Assembly (NCBI GenBank): GCA_016928255.1
Contig: JAFGLB010000162.1
Coordinates: forward strand, 1 to 40,520
Direction of reading: 5' to 3'
DNA length: 40,520 nucleotides
Source: Bacteroidota bacterium
GTDB taxonomy: Bacteria; Bacteroidota; Ignavibacteria; UBA10030
Part shown: piece by piece, positions 30,581 through 39,469 of the stretch
How positions within the stretch are numbered: the stretch's first letter is position 1
Layout: the number at the start of each line of letters is the position of its first letter
Notes under the pieces: generated by a model
Databases searched by the model: none
What the model saw: only the letters and a program-made list of their open reading frames with translations
What the model was told of the DNA's origin: nothing
Program-made: the position numbers and the translations under genes

Positions 30581-33004
30581 ATGAGCGAGACTGTTAAATC
30601 AGGCAAAAACATTGAAACATTAGATCAAATTCCGGGTATACTTCCTGTTCTGCCCTTGAGGGATGTGGTTGTATTTCCATATATGATTTTTCCTGTTCTT
30701 GTAGGCAGGGAAACATCGCTTCGTGCTGCAAACGAATCGCTTGAACGGGGAAAGAACATTTTCCTTGTTGCGCAAAAAAATCCTTCTGTTGATGAGCCGA
30801 CTGAAAATGATATATATCGCGAGGGGACAGTTGCGAAAATCCTGCAGATGCTGAAACTGCCGAACGGACTGATGAAGATATTGGTAGACGGTATTGCACA
30901 GGCCGGCATAAAGAAATTCATACAGAATCCAGATTTCCTTGAAGCTGAGATAGCTATTAACCGGATTGATCCGCCTGCCGGCCGTGAGATAGAAGCCCTG
31001 GTCAGACACGTATCCGCGCTCTTTGCCGAATATGTCAGGCTTAACCGCAACCTGCCGCCTGAAGTAATTATGGCGTACGACGTCATTAAAGAGCCTCAAA
31101 GGAAAATGTATTATGTCGCGTCCAATATTATTCAAAGTGTCGACGTAAAACAGCGTATTTTGCAGACGCAGGTGTTACGGGATCAGCTTTATGAATTATC
31201 TAAAATACTGACCACTGAAGTGGATATACTGAAGATCGAACAGGATATAGATACGAAGGTTCAGAATAATATCCAGAAATCCCAGCGAAAATTCTTTATT
31301 CAGGAACAGATTAGAATTCTGCAGGACGAGCTTGGCGACGATGAAGCCTCTCCCGAATTGGCAAAGCTTAAGAATCAAATTGTTACAGCCAAGATGCCTA
31401 AGGATGCCGAGATTAAGGCGTTGGAAGAATTCCATAAGCTGAAAAAGACACCGCCGATGTCTCCCGAATTCACCGTCACACGTAATTATCTGGATTGGCT
31501 TATTTCTATTCCCTGGCAGAAAAGAACCAAAGACAATCTCAATATAGATCACGTTAAAGAAATTCTTGATGCCGATCATTATGGATTGGATAAACCGAAA
31601 GACAGAATTCTGGAACACATCGCGGTTCTGAATCTTGTTAAAGAATTACGCGGCCAGATTCTCTGTTTTGTAGGTCCTCCGGGTGTTGGAAAGACATCTC
31701 TGGCAAAATCGATTGCCCGGGCTCTCGGCAGAAAATTTGTACGTATTTCGTTAGGGGGTATACGCGACGAAGCTGAGATTCGCGGGCACAGGCGTACTTA
31801 TATCGGCTCGATGCCCGGAAAGATCATTCAATCCATGAAACGCGCCGGAACGGTAAATCCGGTCCTGCTCATGGATGAAGTTGACAAAATGAGCATGGAT
31901 TTCCGCGGTGATCCTTCCGCTGCGCTTCTGGAGGTGCTGGATCCCGAACAGAACATTGCGTTTAATGATCATTACATCGAAGTAGATTACGATCTTTCTA
32001 AAGTAATGTTTATTACGACAGCGAATGTTCGCTTTGCAATACCGCTTCCGCTTCAGGACAGGATGGAGATAATTGAACTGCCGGGATACCTTGAGTACGA
32101 GAAAAAGGAAATTGCGAAAAGACATATTATTACTAAGCAGCTTCAGGCACATGGCCTCAAGGACAAAGATGTGGTGTTCGAAGATGAGGCGGTCTTAAAA
32201 CTGATCCAGCAGTACACACGCGAATCCGGAGTACGAAATCTTGAACGCGAAATAGCGTCAATATGCCGCAAGGTAGCCAAAGAAATGGTTGCAGCACAGC
32301 AAAAAAACGGCAAGCCCGGCAAGGCGGCGCAGAAAAAGATAATTAAAGTGACCCCTGAAAGTGCCGAGAAATATCTTGGTGTTCCGAAATTCAGAACAAA
32401 AGCTGCAGCAAAACAGCCCCGGGTAGGTTCAGTCATAGGTCTTGCGTGGACTAGTGTCGGAGGCGATATTCTTAATGTTGACGTGACAATTATGCGCGGT
32501 TCGGAGCGTTTGACATTGACAGGTCAACTGGGAGACGTGATGAAAGAATCGGCCCAGGCTGCATTGAGTTATATACGGTCTAACGCGAAGAAATTCGGGA
32601 TAGATCCTGAGTTTAGCAAGAATCGTGAAATTCATATTCATCTTCCTGAAGGCGCAATACCAAAAGACGGTCCATCTGCGGGTATTACAATGGCTATGGC
32701 TATAATATCTGCTGCAAGCAGCAGACCCGCCCGATATGATGTGGCGATGACCGGCGAAATTACCCTGCGCGGTAACGTACTTCCCATAGGAGGACTTACC
32801 GAGAAGCTTCTTGCAGCACGGCGAAGCGGTATTAAATCAGTGATAATTCCAAAAGAGAATGTGAAGGATCTGACTGATATATCAGAAAAAGTAAAAGAAG
32901 GCCTGAAAATCATAGCTGTTGATAAACTTGAAGACGCAATAAAATATGTTTTCGACGGTAAAGACACAGGCGTAAAAAGAAGGATAACAGGAAAGAAAAA
33001 ATAG
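30581..33004 (+). CDS. lon: ATP-dependent protease Lon
   Basis: Cytoplasmic quality-control and regulatory protease, 807 residues. The N-terminal substrate domain starts [23 protein letters not shown]. The AAA+ module has Walker A GPPGVGKT at 365-372 and Walker [12 protein letters not shown]. The serine protease domain has the Ser699/Lys742 dyad (KDGPSAGIT and GGLTEKLLA), 43 residues apart as in E. coli. A 261-base gap upstream holds no recognisable gene; its promoter should lie there but no CIRCE or sigma-32 site is evident. Confidence 0.97.
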   Translation: MSETVKSGKNIETLDQIPGILPVLPLRDVVVFPYMIFPVLVGRETSLRAANESLERGKNIFLVAQKNPSVDEPTENDIYREGTVAKILQMLKLPNGLMKILVDGIAQAGIKKFIQNPDFLEAEIAINRIDPPAGREIEALVRHVSALFAEYVRLNRNLPPEVIMAYDVIKEPQRKMYYVASNIIQSVDVKQRILQTQVLRDQLYELSKILTTEVDILKIEQDIDTKVQNNIQKSQRKFFIQEQIRILQDELGDDEASPELAKLKNQIVTAKMPKDAEIKALEEFHKLKKTPPMSPEFTVTRNYLDWLISIPWQKRTKDNLNIDHVKEILDADHYGLDKPKDRILEHIAVLNLVKELRGQILCFVGPPGVGKTSLAKSIARALGRKFVRISLGGIRDEAEIRGHRRTYIGSMPGKIIQSMKRAGTVNPVLLMDEVDKMSMDFRGDPSAALLEVLDPEQNIAFNDHYIEVDYDLSKVMFITTANVRFAIPLPLQDRMEIIELPGYLEYEKKEIAKRHIITKQLQAHGLKDKDVVFEDEAVLKLIQQYTRESGVRNLEREIASICRKVAKEMVAAQQKNGKPGKAAQKKIIKVTPESAEKYLGVPKFRTKAAAKQPRVGSVIGLAWTSVGGDILNVDVTIMRGSERLTLTGQLGDVMKESAQAALSYIRSNAKKFGIDPEFSKNREIHIHLPEGAIPKDGPSAGITMAMAIISAASSRPARYDVAMTGEITLRGNVLPIGGLTEKLLAARRSGIKSVIIPKENVKDLTDISEKVKEGLKIIAVDKLEDAIKYVFDGKDTGVKRRITGKKK

Positions 33005-33069
33005 TTCTGGATTATTGGCTGTGATTTCGTTATTCTTTTCATGTTTAATTAATACAGGCAGCAGTTTTT

Positions 33070-34851
33070 ATGAGTTATCAGGTTACAGCGCGTAAATGGC
33101 GCCCGCTCGTTTTTGACGATGTTGTTGGCCAAAATCATGTTACCAACACATTAAGGAACGCTATTGCATCAAAGCGTGTTGCTCATGCTTATATTTTCAG
33201 CGGAACACGCGGCTGCGGAAAAACAACAACGGCACGGATTCTTGCTCGTGCTTTAAATTGCCTTTCTCCTGTCAATCAGAATCCTGATAATACATGTGAA
33301 ATCTGTAAAGAAATAATCGAAGGCCGCAGTCTTGATGTCATCGAAATAGACGGCGCATCCAACCGCGGTGTGGAAGAAATCCGCAACCTGCGGGATTCGG
33401 TGCGTTACACGCCTGCTCACGGTTCCTACAAAATCTATATCATAGACGAAGTGCATATGCTTACAAAAGAAGCATTTAACGCACTTTTAAAAACCCTGGA
33501 GGAACCGCCGGCACATGTAATTTTCATATTTGCTACAACGGAAGTACATAAAGTGCCGATGACCATTCTTTCTCGTTGCCAGAGATTCGATTTCAGGCGC
33601 ATAGCGGTAGAAGAAATAATCAAAACACTGGCAACAATTGCAAAAGCCGAAAGTATAACCATAGACGAAGAAGCTCTAATGGTAATAGCAAAACGTGCCG
33701 ACGGCTCGCTTCGTGATGCGCAAAGTATATTTGATCAGGTCCGTTCGTTTTGCGGAACAGAGATAAAAGCAGATGAATTGCTGAAGGCGTTCAACGTAGT
33801 CGATCAGGATATATATTTCCGTGTTACTGATATACTGAAAAACCACAATGTAAAAGATGCGATTAGAATTATTGACGAAGTGATAAAAAGCGGATATGAT
33901 CTGAGAGAATTTACAAGCGGCCTGGCGGAACACCTCCGAAATTTACTGATAGTTACTTCGACAGGATCAGCCCAGATGATAGAGGTTTCAGAGCATTATA
34001 AAAAGAAATATGAGGCAGCTGTAAAACAATTCTCCGAACAGGATATACTTCGATATATAAAACAAACAAATGAACTCGAGCAGACGCTTAAATGGGCGGT
34101 TCAACCGCGTTATCGTCTTGAAGCCGGGTTGATTCAGATGGTAAAAATGGATGATTCGTTGCAGATCGGCGAACTGCTTCGGCAGATAGAGCTGTTGAAA
34201 AAAAAAATAAGCGATAAAAATTCCAGCGATCTAAAGAATCAGCAAAATCCTGCCCGTCATGAAGACCCCCATTCTTCGGGAATTAAGGTGATGGGGGAAG
34301 TAGGCGCCGGTTATTTAAGCAGTAAAGCCGCAGTCAGTTACTCCTCGCTTATTGGAGTCGACCTGATGAAAGTGGCAGGTATACCGAAAACGCTCAACCC
34401 GGAACATGTTGCGCAACGATTTGCCGCGGAAGAGACTGTTAATCAGTCGATTTCATCTGAAGAGATAGTTGCCAGATGGCCCGATTTTATTAGCGATGTG
34501 GCCAAGACGCATATTGCTGTAAGCACTTTATTAACTGAAATTAAAGTCCTGGACGTTCAGGGTGGAACTGTGCGTATCTCATGCCCGGATATGTATCATT
34601 TTTCAACAGTGAAGCGCCATAGAAATTTCTTGGTAAATGCACTTAACCAGGTTATCGGCAAGAATATCGCAATAGAACCGGTTCTGCATTCAAGCAAAGA
34701 CATTCCTGTCAAGTCGGTTTTTATGACTTCTTCACAGTTAGAAGACGCGAAAAACAGCACAGAAAATCGGATTTCAGATAATAACCAGGTGGTTGAACAT
34801 CCTGTTTTGAGCATGCTGAAACGTGAATTAGGCGCAGAACGTATTGAGTAG
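33070..34851 (+). CDS. dnaX: DNA polymerase III subunits tau and gamma
   Basis: Clamp-loader ATPase and replisome organiser, 593 residues as full-length tau. Walker A is GTRGCGKT (45-52), Walker B is IYIIDEVHML, and EEPPAHVIFIFATTE is the sensor region. The zinc module shows Cys64, Cys76 and Cys79, but Asp73 replaces the usual fourth cysteine. After domain III, codons 377-380 contain an A10 run where slippage would give gamma-like proteins of 379 or 382 residues. The remaining 210 residues (tau-specific, DnaB and polymerase binding) are poorly conserved, as usual. Confidence 0.96.
   Translation: MSYQVTARKWRPLVFDDVVGQNHVTNTLRNAIASKRVAHAYIFSGTRGCGKTTTARILARALNCLSPVNQNPDNTCEICKEIIEGRSLDVIEIDGASNRGVEEIRNLRDSVRYTPAHGSYKIYIIDEVHMLTKEAFNALLKTLEEPPAHVIFIFATTEVHKVPMTILSRCQRFDFRRIAVEEIIKTLATIAKAESITIDEEALMVIAKRADGSLRDAQSIFDQVRSFCGTEIKADELLKAFNVVDQDIYFRVTDILKNHNVKDAIRIIDEVIKSGYDLREFTSGLAEHLRNLLIVTSTGSAQMIEVSEHYKKKYEAAVKQFSEQDILRYIKQTNELEQTLKWAVQPRYRLEAGLIQMVKMDDSLQIGELLRQIELLKKKISDKNSSDLKNQQNPARHEDPHSSGIKVMGEVGAGYLSSKAAVSYSSLIGVDLMKVAGIPKTLNPEHVAQRFAAEETVNQSISSEEIVARWPDFISDVAKTHIAVSTLLTEIKVLDVQGGTVRISCPDMYHFSTVKRHRNFLVNALNQVIGKNIAIEPVLHSSKDIPVKSVFMTSSQLEDAKNSTENRISDNNQVVEHPVLSMLKRELGAERIE
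34198..34207 (+). promoter_or_regulatory. A10 slippery run in dnaX, predicted to produce gamma
   Basis: Ten consecutive A residues follow TTG and read Lys-Lys-Lys-Ile in frame. Insertion of one A (or a -1 ribosomal shift) gives KKKNKR then TAA; loss of one A gives KKK then TAA at once. Both ends fall just after clamp-loader domain III. No Shine-Dalgarno-like stimulator or clear downstream stem is seen, so transcriptional slippage is more likely than ribosomal shifting. Confidence 0.7.
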
Positions 34852-34981
34852 ACTTGATTCTCTCGATTGAATCTTCTACCTTATACTCAGGAGAAAGGAT
34901 AACAGCGTATCGGTTTGATTGATAGAGATTTGTGAAATGCCGGGTAGTGCATTAATACTCAATCTCTAGCGTTATTATATA

Positions 34982-35023
34982 CCGGACCACACAATGATTG
35001 AGTGAGTTCGGTTTTTTATTTTT
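34982..35023 (+). terminator. Hairpin with T run between dnaX and the porV-like gene
   Basis: CCGGAC and GTTCGG pair with one G-U, extended by CAC/GTG with one bulged A, followed by TTTTTTATTTTT. This fits a rho-independent terminator of dnaX. It ends only nine bases before the next ATG, so it may instead be an attenuator of that gene. A TATTAT hexamer at 34973-34978 sits just before it. Confidence 0.6.
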
Positions 35024-35031
35024 GGTGTCAT

Positions 35032-36048
35032 ATGAAAAAATTAAAAAGCATTCTTATTCTTCTTTTTGCCTTTCAGGCTGCCTCGGCCCAGCATATAGCC
35101 AAATATGCAGGCGAGTTTCTATCCATTGGAGTCGGCGGACGGGCTCTGGGTTTAGGCGGTGCCTATACTGCCCTGGCGTACGATGCATCTGCAGCATATT
35201 GGAATCCGGCAGCGCTTGCACGGCTTAACTACCCTGAATTTATGCTGATGCATGATGAACGGTACGGCGGAATTGTCAACTATGATTTTGGCGCCGCGGC
35301 AGTTCCATACGGCGAAAACACGACATTCGCATTGAGTTTAATGCGTCTAGGTGTTGATGGTATTCCGGATTCGCGGTTTGCACTGGTGGATGGAAATCAA
35401 AATGGTGTTCTTGACTCAACCGATTTTATTGATCCCGACAGAATATCATATTTCAATTCAGCAGACTGGGCTTTATATCTCACTTATTCGAAAAGGTTAT
35501 CTTTTAATCTTACATATGGCATCAATTTTAAAATATTATACAGGAATTTGAGTGTTGCAACAGCAACAGGATTTGGATTTGATATCGGTGTTTTGTATAT
35601 ACCGCAGGAAAATTGGTATATTGCGGCGAATTTGCAGGATGTAACGACAACACTTGTAGCCTGGACAACGGGTACTAACGAATTAATTTCGCCGACGCTT
35701 AAACTGGGAACAGTCTATTTCTTTAATCTTTTTAACGGGCGTTTTGCTCCGACATTCGATGTGGATGTCCGATTTGAAGGCCGTGAATATGCTTCTGCTG
35801 CACATCTCGGCCCCGTTAGTCTTGATCCGCATTTCGGTATAGAATTCGATTACAAGAATACAGCAGCGCTGCGTGTGGGTTACAGTGATGTTAAACAGTT
35901 GACTCTGGGTGCCGGTTTGCATTTTCGAATGCTCGATATTGATTACTCATTTGCAAAATTCGGTACGGAAAACGATCTCGGAGATACACACCGGATATCG
36001 CTGCGGGTAGTACTGCGGGAACAAAAATTTGCACGAGCAACAGAATAA
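35032..36048 (+). CDS. PorV/PorQ-like outer-membrane beta-barrel protein
   Basis: 338 residues with a clear signal peptide (MKKLKSILILLFAFQAASAQ, cleavage likely after ASA or AQ). The track's earlier start would bury this signal, so the ATG at 35032 is used. GVGGRALGLGGAYTALAYDASAAYWNPAAL is the PorV/PorQ and UPF0164 signature of FadL-like barrels in FCB bacteria. Alternating aromatic and polar strands continue to the C-terminal HRISLRVVL. A DGNQNGVLD segment resembles a calcium loop. In Bacteroidetes such proteins belong to or resemble type IX secretion parts; no other such gene is here, so the substrate is open. Confidence 0.85.
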   Translation: MKKLKSILILLFAFQAASAQHIAKYAGEFLSIGVGGRALGLGGAYTALAYDASAAYWNPAALARLNYPEFMLMHDERYGGIVNYDFGAAAVPYGENTTFALSLMRLGVDGIPDSRFALVDGNQNGVLDSTDFIDPDRISYFNSADWALYLTYSKRLSFNLTYGINFKILYRNLSVATATGFGFDIGVLYIPQENWYIAANLQDVTTTLVAWTTGTNELISPTLKLGTVYFFNLFNGRFAPTFDVDVRFEGREYASAAHLGPVSLDPHFGIEFDYKNTAALRVGYSDVKQLTLGAGLHFRMLDIDYSFAKFGTENDLGDTHRISLRVVLREQKFARATE

Positions 36049-36079
36049 TGGTCACAAAAAAAATTATCTTATCTGCAAT

Positions 36080-36104
36080 CCCGGCAAGCAGCCGGGTTTT
36101 TTTT
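36080..36104 (+). terminator. Rho-independent terminator after the porV-like gene
   Basis: A CCCGGC stem and its complement GCCGGG with a 5-base loop, followed by eight T residues, between two convergent genes. Confidence 0.92.
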
Positions 36105-36128
36105 GATCGGGTGTTTATTCGGCTGTTA

Positions 36129-37109
36129 TCAGAAAGCCCCTGCCACGACATTTATAGCGGCCATACTTACGATATCGCTGACACTGCATCCGCGTGACAG
36201 ATCATAACATGGCTTTTTGAGTCCCTGAATAATAGGTCCGTACGCATCTGCACCGGCCAGGCGTTGTGTTAATTTATATGCAATATTGCCTGCGTCAAGA
36301 TTTGGGAAAATCAGCACATTTGCCTTGCCGGCAATAGGACTTCCCGGGGCTTTTTTTGCACACACGGAAGGAACAATAGCAGAATCGCCCTGTAATTCTC
36401 CGTCGATAATCAGGTCCGGGCGTTTTTGTTTTGCCAGGGCAGTTGCTTTTTGAACTTTGTCTACAAGCGGATGAGAAGCGCTTCCCTTTGTTGAAAATGA
36501 AAGCAATGCAGTCAGAGGAGTATCACCGGTTATTTTTTTATAATTGTCGGCTGTTGAAATGGTAATATCGGCAAGCTGTTCAGCTGTTGGGTCCGGTACC
36601 ACGCCGCAATCTGCATATAAATATACTTTATCGGGAAGAACCATTAGAAAGAAACTGGAAACAACAGAATTTCCCGGAGGCATCCCGACAACCTGAATGC
36701 CTGCCCGCAGCACATCGCCGGTTGTTGATAATGAACCTGCAACGCTGCCATCGGCAATTCCTTCACGAACCATCATAGCACCGAAAAATAAAGATTGTTT
36801 CATGGCTGCTTTGGCTTGTTCAAGCTGTATACCTTTTTCTTTTCGAAGATTATAATAAATCTGTGTGAAGTCGTTATACTTATCTGATTTTTCAGGATCT
36901 GCAATATGAACGCCTTTCAGGTCTGCTCCAATCTGTTGTGCTTTTGAGCGTATAGCTTCTTCGCTGCCGACAAGAGAAATTTCGGCAATTTTTTCATCTG
37001 TGATAATCCTGGCTGCTTGAATTGCTCTTTCATCTGCTGCGTCCGGAAGCACTATATGTTTCTTTAATTTCTGAGCTTTCTTTTTTATATCTTCGATCAA
37101 ATTAGCCAT
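36129..37109 (-). CDS. pta: Phosphate acetyltransferase
   Basis: Interconverts acetyl-CoA and acetyl phosphate. 326 residues, the short single-domain form as in B. subtilis, without the DRTGG regulatory domain of enterobacterial Pta. HIVLPDAADERAIQAARI, the MVREGIADGSVAGS block, and KANVLIFPNLDAGNIAYKL with the terminal YGPIIQGLKKPCYDLSRG are typical. A phosphate butyryltransferase is less likely by the C-terminal block. No acetate kinase gene is adjacent. It faces the porV-like gene and diverges from miaB. Confidence 0.94.
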   Translation of the reverse strand: MANLIEDIKKKAQKLKKHIVLPDAADERAIQAARIITDEKIAEISLVGSEEAIRSKAQQIGADLKGVHIADPEKSDKYNDFTQIYYNLRKEKGIQLEQAKAAMKQSLFFGAMMVREGIADGSVAGSLSTTGDVLRAGIQVVGMPPGNSVVSSFFLMVLPDKVYLYADCGVVPDPTAEQLADITISTADNYKKITGDTPLTALLSFSTKGSASHPLVDKVQKATALAKQKRPDLIIDGELQGDSAIVPSVCAKKAPGSPIAGKANVLIFPNLDAGNIAYKLTQRLAGADAYGPIIQGLKKPCYDLSRGCSVSDIVSMAAINVVAGAF

Positions 37110-37398
37110 GGTATTCTTTCATAATATTTTGGTTTGTAAAATTAGGTTCAAAAATCCCCAAAACTGGGAATCGTGTAATTCGTCATTATTTGAACAATAT
37201 ACAACAGCATCTTTGTTCAATCAATTGGAAATCTTAAAAAAAACCACGGATTTAATATCTGCCGATATGGCAATACATAATTGCGTTATCTATAGAACTT
37301 CAACAAATCCTTTAAGATTAAATAACTTTAATGATAGAGGCATTTATTGTGTGTCTGCCATTGTTTCATTATTATAAAAGCAAATCCAACGGTAAAAA
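37110..37398. promoter_or_regulatory. Divergent pta-miaB intergenic region with an inverted repeat
   Basis: This 289-base AT-rich gap must hold the pta and miaB promoters. TTGAACAA (37190-37197) and TTGTTCAA (37213-37220) form a perfect 8-bp inverted repeat with a 15-base spacer, a candidate operator or small hairpin. The track ORF 37108-37377 looks random. Confidence 0.4.
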
Positions 37399-38718
37399 AT
37401 GCATAGAAGTCGTAGTATTTATATTGAGACTTACGGCTGTCAGATGAACATGGCAGACACTGAAGTCGTGCTTAGCATATTACGAGATGCCGGATTTGCG
37501 CGTGTAAATGAATTAAACCAGGCAGGTGTCGTTTTAGTAAATACATGTGCAATTCGTGAAAATGCCGAGCAGCGCGTAATAGGTCGGCTTGGTGATTTTC
37601 ACCATTACAAGAAGACTAATCCGGAGATTATTATCGGCGTCTTGGGCTGTATGGTTGAGCGTTATCGAAAGGATTTAATAGATTCTCAAGAATTTATTGA
37701 TATAATCGCCGGGCCTGATGAATACAGAAAGCTGCCTGCTCTTATCGAATCTGCACGAAGAGGAGAAAAGGGAATAGCGACCAGACTTTCGCGTTCAGAA
37801 AAGTACGACGATATAGTTCCTCTGCGTAAAGCGGGATTAAGTGCATGGATTGCAATTATGAGGGGATGTAATAATTTCTGCACTTACTGTGTTGTCCCGT
37901 TTACACGGGGCCGGGAACGAAGCCGTTCCAGGTCGAGTATCATCGGAGAAGTTGAAGATATAATATGTCAGGGTTTTAAAGAAGTTACTTTACTCGGGCA
38001 AAATGTAAATTCGTACCGGGACGGCAGTAATGATTTCTCGGATTTGATCGGAATGGTTGCAGATGTTGATAAAAATCTTCGTGTAAGATTTATGACATCG
38101 CATCCACGGGATATGTCGGATAAATTAATTGAAACGATTGCTTCACGTTCCAATATCTGCAAATACATTCATTTGCCTGTTCAGTCCGGATCGGACAGGA
38201 TTCTTGCGTTGATGAAACGCAGCTATACGGTAGAATACTATTTAGATCTGATCCGGAAGATAAGGTCGGTTATTCCGGAGGCCGGTCTTTCAACGGATAT
38301 AATAACCGGTTTTCCAACGGAAACGAAAGACGACCATAAGCAGACTATTGATTTACTGCAAAAAGTTGGTTATGACGGAGCTTATACGTTTATATATTCG
38401 CCGCGTGAAAAAACCAAAGCCTGGTCTATGACAGATGATGTGTCCCATGAAGAAAAGAACCGGAGACTGGAAGAGATTATTAACATTCAACGCGGTATTT
38501 CTTTGCACAGGAACAGAAGTATGATAGGGCAGGTAACACAGGTGCTTGTGGAAGGGATTAGTAAGAGGTCTAATTCAGATTTTTGCGGAAGAACGGATAC
38601 AAATAAGATGGTTGTATTTCCGAGGAACGGCAATATTGCCGGTGATTACGCAGATGTTCGCATTGAGCGTGCAAACTCAGCAACATTATTCGGCACCCAG
38701 ATACATGCGGTATGTTAG
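37399..38718 (+). CDS. miaB: tRNA-2-methylthio-N6-dimethylallyladenosine synthase MiaB
   Basis: Radical-SAM enzyme that methylthiolates i6A37 in tRNA. 439 residues. The N-terminal cluster domain has cysteines in YGCQMNMADTE, VNTCAIRENA and GVLGCMVER. The radical-SAM cluster is RGCNNFCTYCVVPFTRGRERSR, and the last 65 residues are a TRAM domain. MiaA is not in the window. RimO and MtaB are relatives, but CQMNMADTE and VPFTRGRERS favour MiaB. Confidence 0.96.
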   Translation: MHRSRSIYIETYGCQMNMADTEVVLSILRDAGFARVNELNQAGVVLVNTCAIRENAEQRVIGRLGDFHHYKKTNPEIIIGVLGCMVERYRKDLIDSQEFIDIIAGPDEYRKLPALIESARRGEKGIATRLSRSEKYDDIVPLRKAGLSAWIAIMRGCNNFCTYCVVPFTRGRERSRSRSSIIGEVEDIICQGFKEVTLLGQNVNSYRDGSNDFSDLIGMVADVDKNLRVRFMTSHPRDMSDKLIETIASRSNICKYIHLPVQSGSDRILALMKRSYTVEYYLDLIRKIRSVIPEAGLSTDIITGFPTETKDDHKQTIDLLQKVGYDGAYTFIYSPREKTKAWSMTDDVSHEEKNRRLEEIINIQRGISLHRNRSMIGQVTQVLVEGISKRSNSDFCGRTDTNKMVVFPRNGNIAGDYADVRIERANSATLFGTQIHAVC

Positions 38719-38752
38719 TCCCGGGATACGATTACTTGAGAGGGTCGAAAAA

Positions 38753-39469
38753 ATGAGAGCGATACGGACTTTTTATTTAGTTTTTGCGGCAGTATTCATA
38801 ATCGTACCTAATGTTAAAAGCCAAACTGCCAGCCGGGGTCCGGACATTAATCATCGTCTTGAAATGATTGAGAAGGGCCAGGGTGAAACTGTGCGCGCCG
38901 AGCTGCCGGCACTTATGACTAATTATCAGAATGATCCCGGATTGATATATTTGCAGGCGGTATTGACAACGGACGGCACGGAAGCGGCGAAATTATATCA
39001 GAATATCGTCGATAATTTTCCCAAGAGTGAATGGGCGGACGATGCTTTATATAAGCTGTACCAGTATTATTATTCAATCGGACTTTATAAAACGGCCGAT
39101 CTCAAGCTTATTCAGTTAAAGGAAGAATACCCTTTCTCGACTTATACGGCAGAACATGTAGTTGTTGCGGAGGAAAAACCGGTTGAAAAAGAAAAGCCGG
39201 CTGAAATTAAACCGAAAGGCACGGTTCAAAAGTTTGCTACAAATTTTACTGTACAGGTCGGTGCTTTTTCTACTATGCAAAATGCGGATGAGTTGAAAGC
39301 TAAGTTTGAAAAAGAAGGCTATACATCGAATATTTTTACAATAGTAAGTCATGGAAAGAAACTTCATAAAGTTTGGGTAGGTGAATTCCAAACGTATGAC
39401 GAGGCTAAAGAATTTGCTGCTGAAGTAAAGAATAAGTTCAATCTATCATCTATGGTTGTATCGCGTTGA
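38753..39469 (+). CDS. Exported TPR- and SPOR-domain protein
   Basis: 238 residues. The N-terminal [25 protein letters not shown] is a signal peptide. Residues about 50-125 look like a short TPR/YbgF-type repeat ([20 protein letters not shown]). A lysine/glutamate/proline-rich linker ([15 protein letters not shown]) leads to a SPOR domain ([21 protein letters not shown] to the end), which binds denuded septal peptidoglycan. The track start at 38546 overlaps miaB; the ATG at 38753 has GAGAGGG upstream and exposes the signal. Probably periplasmic, at division sites. Confidence 0.85.
   Translation: MRAIRTFYLVFAAVFIIVPNVKSQTASRGPDINHRLEMIEKGQGETVRAELPALMTNYQNDPGLIYLQAVLTTDGTEAAKLYQNIVDNFPKSEWADDALYKLYQYYYSIGLYKTADLKLIQLKEEYPFSTYTAEHVVVAEEKPVEKEKPAEIKPKGTVQKFATNFTVQVGAFSTMQNADELKAKFEKEGYTSNIFTIVSHGKKLHKVWVGEFQTYDEAKEFAAEVKNKFNLSSMVVSR

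Noticed and set aside
34852-35031. Possible 4.5S (SRP) RNA next to dnaX
   Set aside because: The conserved GGAAGCAGCC-type core is not present; only a terminator-like hairpin and promoter-like boxes are seen.
37108-37377. 89-residue ORF between pta and miaB
   Set aside because: Starts within the pta start codon region, has no recognisable motif or ribosome-binding site, and fills a divergent promoter region.
38546-38752. N-terminal extension of the SPOR protein ORF in the track
   Set aside because: It lies within miaB in another frame; the ATG at 38753 has a ribosome-binding site and begins a signal peptide.
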